From: an uncultured Aquimarina sp. | GTDB taxonomy: Bacteria > Bacteroidota > Bacteroidia > Flavobacteriales > Flavobacteriaceae | Direction: 5' to 3' | Assembly (NCBI GenBank): GCA_947496555.1 | Contig: CANMDH010000033.1 | Location: 1 to 59,186 of the forward strand | DNA length: 59,186 nucleotides | In this document: piece by piece, positions 53,600-59,186 of the stretch | Position numbering within the stretch: the stretch's first letter is position 1 | How the letters are laid out: the number at the start of each line of letters is the position of its first letter | Notes under the pieces: model-generated | What the model was told of the DNA's origin: nothing | Seen by the model: the letters and a program-made list of their open reading frames with translations, nothing else | Database searches by the model: none | Made by a program: the position numbers and the translations under genes

Positions 53600-53999
53600 C
53601 GCGAGATTTAAATGCTAAAGGAGGCTTGCCCCAGGGTAGTTGACTAGGAGTAATGTATAGGGGTCGAACCCGCAAAAAGGTAGTTCGAGGCCGCGAGTTA
53701 ATGCTTCTCTGGCACTCATTATGGCTTCGAGGCCATGCATTCCCCCTTATTTTTGATACCTTGCGGCTTCGAGGTCATATATTGATGTTTTTTTGGATGA
53801 AGATAAGGCATGACAATCCAAAAAAAGGTGGTTCGAACTACCTTGGTGTGGCTTGGCACTACCTCTGTCTGGCCTAAAAGCAGCTTTTTACTGCTTAAGA
53901 CTACAATGATCCGGCCTAAAACTACCTCATGATGGCGCGGGATGATCTCTTTAATACTTCGAAGCACCTATACATGGCAAAAGACCCCGCTAACTCGAG
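53600..53999. repeat. Degenerate 21-bp tandem array D
   Basis: Units start at 53600, 53621, 53642, 53663, 53684, 53705, 53726, 53747, 53768, 53789, 53810, 53832, 53853, 53874, 53895, 53916, 53937, 53958 and 53979: all steps are 21 except one of 22 at a poly-A run. From 53684 to 53978, 11 of 14 units begin with TT or CT plus a near TTCGA/CTAAAA anchor, and 10 of 14 end in GGC or TGC, while the middle varies. The anchor TTCGA recurs at 54041 and 54063. Open frames on both strands here are short and are probably not genes. Confidence 0.78.
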
Positions 54000-54058
54000 T
54001 ATCTTGTTACATGAATAGAGCGAGATGCTCTCACCAGTGCTTCGACTCCGAGGTTCCT

Positions 54059-54080
54059 GGGCTTCGACTACGCTCAGCCC
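54059..54080. repeat. Short stem-loop with TTCGACTACGCTCAG core
   Basis: GGGCT pairs with AGCCC around TTCGACTACGCTC. I know this core as a common dispersed sequence in flavobacterial genomes. It continues the TTCGA anchors of array D at a 22-bp step. Confidence 0.55.
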
Positions 54081-54118
54081 ACGAGGTATAAAATAAAAAA
54101 CATTATACGGCTCCTATT

Positions 54119-54180
54119 ATCCCTAAAACACCATATAACATCCCATGTTTAAAGGCATTGGACACTAATTGTTGGATACT
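54119..54180 (+). promoter_or_regulatory. Conserved module M5 (ATCCC pair), short form
   Basis: ATCCC lies at 54119 and 54140 (21 bp) and CACTAATTGTTGGAT at 54163 (23 bp). Only the right-hand part of the module is present; the hairpin part is replaced by array D. It lies 141 bp before the subtilisin start codon. Confidence 0.65.
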
Positions 54181-54303
54181 TCCCTTGATAATCATTCTTT
54201 GTTTGTTAAATAATATTTAAAAGTATATAAAAACTACAGTACACTTTATAATGGATAAAGGGAGTAACGTTAAAAAACTATATGTGCAATTTTTAAAGAA
54301 GAT

Positions 54304-57300
54304 ATGAAACAAAATAACATATTAAGTTTCGAAAAGTTAATACTACTACTAGCAGTTCTTCTTTCTCATGCTTTAGTGCAGGCTCAGACCCCCATGCAGC
54401 GTCGTGCGATTACCCGGGATTACGATCATAACAAGCTTCAGGTAATGGCTAAAGAATTTACTGCTACTGCTCATGCAAATAAACAGGAAGCGCTAGCGCT
54501 GGCTAAAATACTTAGATGGGAGCCAATTAAGTACAATGCCGATGGCACCTTCGATGAGCTCATGGGGGTCAGGGATGATGGCAGTCCCATTTATTATACA
54601 CTGTATAACGTAGCTGCCGCCAAGTCAACGCGTACAAATCACTTGAATACAGGCGGTTCGCTGGGACTTGATTTAAATGGACAGAGGATGAAAGTTTATG
54701 TATGGGATGGAGGAGCTACCCGGCCCACCCACCAGGAATTTAATGACCAGACTAACCCTAGAGTGATCATTAATGATGGTGTAACAACACGGAATCATAA
54801 TAGCTGGCATGCACAACACGTGACCGGGACCATTCTGGCAGCTGGTGTACGGCCCAATGCCAAAGGCATGGCTCCCCTGGCACAAGTGTTTACCCATGAT
54901 TGGGGGAATGACCTGGGAGAAGCGACCATCGCAGCGGGTACGGGCATGCTCTTGTCCAATCACTCTTATGGATTGGATCCCCAGTTCCTTTCCAGCTTGA
55001 ACTTTGGAGCATATGAGGGTACGGCAAGGGTCTGGGATGAATTGATGTACAGTGCCCCTGCGTACTTGCCTGTGTTTGCTGCCGGAAATGACGGAAACTA
55101 TAGTGGCAATGATGCTCCGTTAAATGGTAATCCGGCTTTTGACAAGTTATCGGGCTGGCAAACCGCTAAAAACAATCTAGTGGTGGCTAACGCACTAGAC
55201 GCTAGCGTTACAGACGACGGCTCATTGATAAATGTCTCAATTAATTCCGGAAGCAGTCAGGGCCCTACAGATGATTTCAGAATCAAACCAGAGATTACTG
55301 GGAATGGAACGGGGGTATACTCCACAGATGTTGACAATGATGCAGATTATCGTGGCGCGTCAGGAACTTCTATGGCAGCTCCAAACGTAACAGGAAGTCT
55401 ATTACTGCTACAGCAACATTACAATACTCTGAATAGTTCATTTATGCTAGCGGCTACACTAAAAGGTCTGGCCTTGCATACCGCAGACGATGCAGGCACG
55501 CCAGGACCTGATGCCATCTTTGGGTGGGGACTGCTCAACGCAAAAGCCGCTGCGCAGGCCATTACAGACAATGGCGCAACTTCTATCATCTCTGAGCTCA
55601 CCTTAACCCCAGGCCAATCATACTCCTTGCCAGTTGAGGCAGATGGGGTCAATGATTTGATAGCTTCTATTTCATGGACGGATCCTCCTGGAGAAGTTAT
55701 GCCGCTTACTGCTCCCAACAACTCTACACCCACATTAGTCAATGACCTGGACATTAGAGTAACCCAGGCCTCCAGTACCTTCTTCCCTTATCGGTTGACT
55801 GGTGTAGATACCAATGATCAAGGGGACAACATCGTAGACCCATATGAACGCGTTGATGTGAAAGGAGCCGGTGGCGATTACATCGTTACTGTTACTCACA
55901 AGGGTTCACTTTCAGGCGGATCTCAGCACTATTCACTAATCGTCACAGGAGTGAATATTAGTTGCGGTATGACTGGTACTCCTACTAATCTTAATCTCGA
56001 CACTCTGGGGTGGAACACAGCTACCATATCATGGAACTCCATTCCAAATGCTACCTATGATATAAGATATAGAAAATTAGGATCAACTAACTGGGCAACT
56101 GTTTCCTCTTCTAGTGCTTCTTTTTTTGAGCTAAGTGGCCTGGAAAGGGGTACTCAATACGAAGTGCAGGTAAGGAGTAAATGCCCAGACAATAGTATTT
56201 TTGCTTATACTGCTTCAGTTTTTTTTACAACAAAAGAAAACTCAAGCTTCATTACTGTCTGGCAGACAACGGCGGATAACGAGGAAATTACCATCCCTAC
56301 CAATAGTAGCAGCGGTCAATACAACTACACCGTCGATTGGGGTGATGGTACTCCAGCAGAAGAAAGTCTGACTGAAAATGCTACTCACACGTATACAGCC
56401 GCAGGAGAGTACGAGATAAAAATCACTGGAGATTTTCCTCATATTCATTTTAATGGTCGTGAGGGATCAGACAAAATACAGGCGGTCGAGCAGTGGGGAA
56501 TCATTAAGTGGAAAAGTATGAAGGAGGCCTTTGCAGGATGTAGCAACCTGGAAATCACCGCTGCCGACGTACCTGATTTGTCACAAGTAGAATCTATGTT
56601 AGAAATGTTCAGTGGGGCTACTTCATTCAATCAGGATATAAGCAGTTGGGATGTAGGCAATGTAACAAACATGAAAGGGATGTTCGAAGGAGCTGCGGCT
56701 TTCAATCAGGACCTGGGGAGCTGGACGTCTCATGCTATCAATAGACATGACATGTTCGATGGCTCAGGCTTGGATTGTTCCAATTACTCATCCACCCTGA
56801 TTGGATGGGAAGCCAATACATCTGTTAGAGATGTCAATTTAGGAGTTACTGGCAGAACCTATGGTTCACGGGCCACAGATGCCCGAGCAAAGCTCCTCGA
56901 TCGGGGGTGGACCATCTCCGAGGATATATTCAGTACATGGTGTGAACCTTTTGTGACCACCTGGAAAACAACAGCGCAAAACGAGAAAATCACCATCCCT
57001 ATCAATAGTGGCAGTGGTACTTACAACTACACCGTCGATTGGGGTGATGGTACTATTGATACTAACCAAACCGGCAATGCTGCCCACGAGTATTCCAGCC
57101 CGGGAGAGCACGTGGTAAAAATCTCTGGAGATTTTCCTCATATTCATTTTAATGGTCGTGAGGGATCGGACAAAATACAGACCGTCGAGCAGTGGGGAGA
57201 CATTAAGTGGGAGAGCATGGCGGGAGCCTTCAAAGGATGTAGCAACCTGGAAATCATCGCCACAGATGTACCTGATTTGTCACAAGTAGTATTTCTGTCA

Positions 57301-59130
57301 GAGATGTTCAGGGATGCAACTTCATTCAATCAGGATATAGGTGGTTGGGATATGAGCAACGTAGAAAGTTTAGAATCTATGTTTCAAAATGCTACTTCAT
57401 TCAACCAGGATATAAGTGGTTGGGATGTGAGTAGTGTAATCCTCATGCGTCGGGTGTTCAGAGATGCTATTTCATTCAATCAGGACATAGGTAGTTGGGG
57501 GGATAAGGTAAGCAATGTAACCAATATGCAAGAGATGTTCGAGGGAGCTACTTCGTTCAACCAGGACATAAGTAGATGGGATCTGAGAAAGGTAACAAGC
57601 TTAAATGGGATGTTCAGTGGGGCTGCCACTTTTAATCAAGATATAAGTGGTTGGGATGTGAGCAAGGTAGAATCTATGTCAGAAATGTTCAGTGGGGCTA
57701 CTTCATTCAATCAGGATATAGGCAGTTGGGATGTGAGCAAAGTAATAAACATGCATGCAATGTTTCAAGGAGCAACTGCTTTTAACCAGGATATAAGCAA
57801 TTGGGATGTAAGCAATGTAGAAATCATGCGTAATATGTTTTGGAAAGCTACTTCATTCAATCAAGACATCGGTAGTTGGGATGTAAGTAAGGTAACATCA
57901 ATAACCTGGATGTTCGAAGAAGCTGCTTCGTTCAATCAGGATATTAGTGATTGGAATGTAAGTAGCTCAACATCCATGTTGGGGATGTTCAAGGATGCTA
58001 CTTCGTTCAACCAGGATATAAGTCGTTGGGATATGAGCAATGTAGAAAGCACAACTTCGATGTTTGATGGAGCTACTTCATTCAATCAGGATATAAGTGG
58101 TTGGGATGTGAGTAAGGTAAAATACATGACAGGAATGTTCGAGGGAGCTACTTCATTCAACCAGGACATAGGCAATTGGGACATAAGCAAGGTCACCGAT
58201 ATGAGAAGTATGTTGAACGATAGCGGCTTGTCTGTAGCCAATTATGGAGATACATTACAGGGTTGGGCGGACTTTCCCAATACCCCCACAGGGGTCGCCC
58301 TGGGAGCAGATGGATTGGTATACAAGCAAATAGGAGCCGTTTACAGGGGAGAACTGACAGGCGTTTATGGGTGGACCATCACAGGAGATACCAGAGAAGA
58401 CGACAACGATGCATTACGGGTGCTGGTGATGACCCCGAGCTGCACGGGCAGTGCCGATGGTTCGGTAGAGGTGATCATGGATATCCCCGGATATCTTATG
58501 GATATTTCGATAGAGGGCGATACCATGGAGAATCGTTTTTTTCAGGGCATCGCTTCCAGTACCAATTTTGAAATCGATGGCTTAGGAGTTGGCAGTTATA
58601 CGGTTACCGTTACCATACCAGAAATATCCTTTGAACGTACTTTTGGGGTCACGGTCAATGAGATAGGTTCGGTTAGTGGCAGAAGGGAGTCCCTTGATCT
58701 TAAACAAGGTAAAGCTAGGTATGTTGTACGGGGAAGTGACCGTTACCAGGTTTCTGTCAACGGAGAGAAAATGGACTTCTCTTTTGAGGACAAGGGCCCC
58801 CAGAGCATACAATTGGAAAACCTGTACGGTCATACGGACGTTGTTATTTCAGGGAGAAACGACTGTCAGGGCAAGATTACCGATAGTTTTTTTATGAACA
58901 GCGTTCTGGCGGAGGTATATCCAACGATAACCTCTTCTTTTATTACCATTTTGACCGAGAGCGATTCCCTTGATGCACGGATCTATACCCTTGTGGGAAG
59001 ACTTGTAAAAAGGGCAAGGTTTACAGAAAGGGAGAACATTATGGACCTATCGTTTCTTGAATCAGGGATCTACATCCTTAAGATGACCTCCAAAAGAAAG
59101 GGGCAAACCATTAAAATTATAAAAAGATGA
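54304..59130 (+). CDS. Secreted S8 subtilisin fused to Fn3, PKD-like and BspA/DUF285 repeats, T9SS type A tail
   Basis: The 1608-residue protein has a signal peptide ending LVQAQ. The S8 domain has a full triad: D135 (VWDGG), H172 (HAQHVTG) and S356 (GTSMAAPN), with the oxyanion Asn in AAGNDGNY. Then come a P-domain-like beta region (~425-550), a fibronectin III domain (~560-645) and two PKD-like/DUF285 blocks (VDWGDGT, ~655-760 and ~880-985). The second block carries twelve copies and the first two copies of a ~25-residue repeat (SFNQDIS.WDVS.V..M..MF). The end has a type A sorting domain ([12 protein letters not shown]…). It is likely a surface or released protease with an adhesive or ligand-binding array. 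Module M5 is upstream. Confidence 0.92.
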   Translation: MKQNNILSFEKLILLLAVLLSHALVQAQTPMQRRAITRDYDHNKLQVMAKEFTATAHANKQEALALAKILRWEPIKYNADGTFDELMGVRDDGSPIYYTLYNVAAAKSTRTNHLNTGGSLGLDLNGQRMKVYVWDGGATRPTHQEFNDQTNPRVIINDGVTTRNHNSWHAQHVTGTILAAGVRPNAKGMAPLAQVFTHDWGNDLGEATIAAGTGMLLSNHSYGLDPQFLSSLNFGAYEGTARVWDELMYSAPAYLPVFAAGNDGNYSGNDAPLNGNPAFDKLSGWQTAKNNLVVANALDASVTDDGSLINVSINSGSSQGPTDDFRIKPEITGNGTGVYSTDVDNDADYRGASGTSMAAPNVTGSLLLLQQHYNTLNSSFMLAATLKGLALHTADDAGTPGPDAIFGWGLLNAKAAAQAITDNGATSIISELTLTPGQSYSLPVEADGVNDLIASISWTDPPGEVMPLTAPNNSTPTLVNDLDIRVTQASSTFFPYRLTGVDTNDQGDNIVDPYERVDVKGAGGDYIVTVTHKGSLSGGSQHYSLIVTGVNISCGMTGTPTNLNLDTLGWNTATISWNSIPNATYDIRYRKLGSTNWATVSSSSASFFELSGLERGTQYEVQVRSKCPDNSIFAYTASVFFTTKENSSFITVWQTTADNEEITIPTNSSSGQYNYTVDWGDGTPAEESLTENATHTYTAAGEYEIKITGDFPHIHFNGREGSDKIQAVEQWGIIKWKSMKEAFAGCSNLEITAADVPDLSQVESMLEMFSGATSFNQDISSWDVGNVTNMKGMFEGAAAFNQDLGSWTSHAINRHDMFDGSGLDCSNYSSTLIGWEANTSVRDVNLGVTGRTYGSRATDARAKLLDRGWTISEDIFSTWCEPFVTTWKTTAQNEKITIPINSGSGTYNYTVDWGDGTIDTNQTGNAAHEYSSPGEHVVKISGDFPHIHFNGREGSDKIQTVEQWGDIKWESMAGAFKGCSNLEIIATDVPDLSQVVFLSEMFRDATSFNQDIGGWDMSNVESLESMFQNATSFNQDISGWDVSSVILMRRVFRDAISFNQDIGSWGDKVSNVTNMQEMFEGATSFNQDISRWDLRKVTSLNGMFSGAATFNQDISGWDVSKVESMSEMFSGATSFNQDIGSWDVSKVINMHAMFQGATAFNQDISNWDVSNVEIMRNMFWKATSFNQDIGSWDVSKVTSITWMFEEAASFNQDISDWNVSSSTSMLGMFKDATSFNQDISRWDMSNVESTTSMFDGATSFNQDISGWDVSKVKYMTGMFEGATSFNQDIGNWDISKVTDMRSMLNDSGLSVANYGDTLQGWADFPNTPTGVALGADGLVYKQIGAVYRGELTGVYGWTITGDTREDDNDALRVLVMTPSCTGSADGSVEVIMDIPGYLMDISIEGDTMENRFFQGIASSTNFEIDGLGVGSYTVTVTIPEISFERTFGVTVNEIGSVSGRRESLDLKQGKARYVVRGSDRYQVSVNGEKMDFSFEDKGPQSIQLENLYGHTDVVISGRNDCQGKITDSFFMNSVLAEVYPTITSSFITILTESDSLDARIYTLVGRLVKRARFTERENIMDLSFLESGIYILKMTSKRKGQTIKIIKR

Positions 59131-59186
59131 AATGTAGCAGAATTATATTTTTATGTTTAGGAGTCCTTGGTCTCACTTTTTTCTCT
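59127..59186 (+). CDS. Start of an exported protein, cut by the window edge
   Basis: The ATG overlaps the subtilisin stop (ATGA). Twenty codons read [20 protein letters not shown], a typical signal-peptide start. The overlap means it is co-transcribed with, and probably works with, the protease. The product is unknown. Confidence 0.65.
   Translation, partial: MKCSRIIFLCLGVLGLTFFS

Noticed and set aside
53653-53967. Short genes on both strands in array D
   Set aside because: Both are by-products of the 21-bp period (seven codons per unit) and lack protein-like features.
53600-53999. CRISPR array
   Set aside because: Units are 21 bp without a constant repeat of 24 bases or more, no spacer-like exact layout and no cas genes in the window.

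Overview
The window reads as a low-GC chromosome segment from a marine Flavobacteriia/Flavobacteriaceae bacterium. The evidence is SusC/SusD proteins, type IX secretion (T9SS) sorting tails of both type A and type B, a PorP/SprF protein, LytTR regulators and TAnnTTTG-type promoters. Aquimarina or a close relative is my guess for the genus, with low confidence.

Bases 1-22,130 are a polysaccharide utilization locus. It holds a 5'-truncated SusC, a SusD, a 1421-aa multidomain T9SS-secreted glycoside hydrolase, and a tight operon GH27 - GH2 - GH92 - S1 sulfatase - GH2 whose genes overlap or lie at most 20 bp apart. A PhoD-like phosphatase follows, then a frameshifted second sulfatase on the opposite strand. 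The enzyme set fits a sulfated, galactose-containing glycan with alpha-linked side sugars; the exact polysaccharide cannot be read from sequence alone.

Bases 22,130-46,800 are accessory DNA with many remnants and duplications. There is a possible tRNA/tmRNA 3'-end fragment, a Tc-toxin (SpvB/TcB) scrap, a ~2-kb duplicated block carrying a LytTR regulator (near 23-25 kb and 43-45 kb), and a BspA-like T9SS type B surface protein. A Crp/Fnr regulator sits beside a tandem NTF2-like protein, with two different palindromic operators. A lipoprotein gene occurs twice with no difference I can see, inside diverged flanks. Further items are an M23 peptidase scrap, a secreted glutaredoxin-like protein, a type B protein with a PorP/SprF partner, an IbrA/IbrB-like pair and a decayed Wzz-like gene.

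Bases 47,100-59,186 carry a 1.9-kilo-residue BspA-like leucine-rich-repeat protein and a 1608-residue subtilisin fused to BspA/DUF285 repeats, both with type A sorting tails. The start of a further exported protein lies at the right edge.

Two patterns stand out and are not explained by the genes. First, a promoter module with rigid geometry (ATCCC, 21 bp to a second ATCCC, 23 bp to CACTAATTATTGGAT) occurs exactly five times and in two looser forms, mostly upstream of secreted or T9SS genes. Direct repeats two helical turns apart are typical of LytTR-family binding, and two LytTR genes lie beside copies of it, so I infer a local regulon. Second, three intergenic arrays of degenerate units with strict 21-bp periodicity lie near 29.2-29.5, 33.9-34.2 and 53.6-54.0 kb; two of them abut the promoter module.
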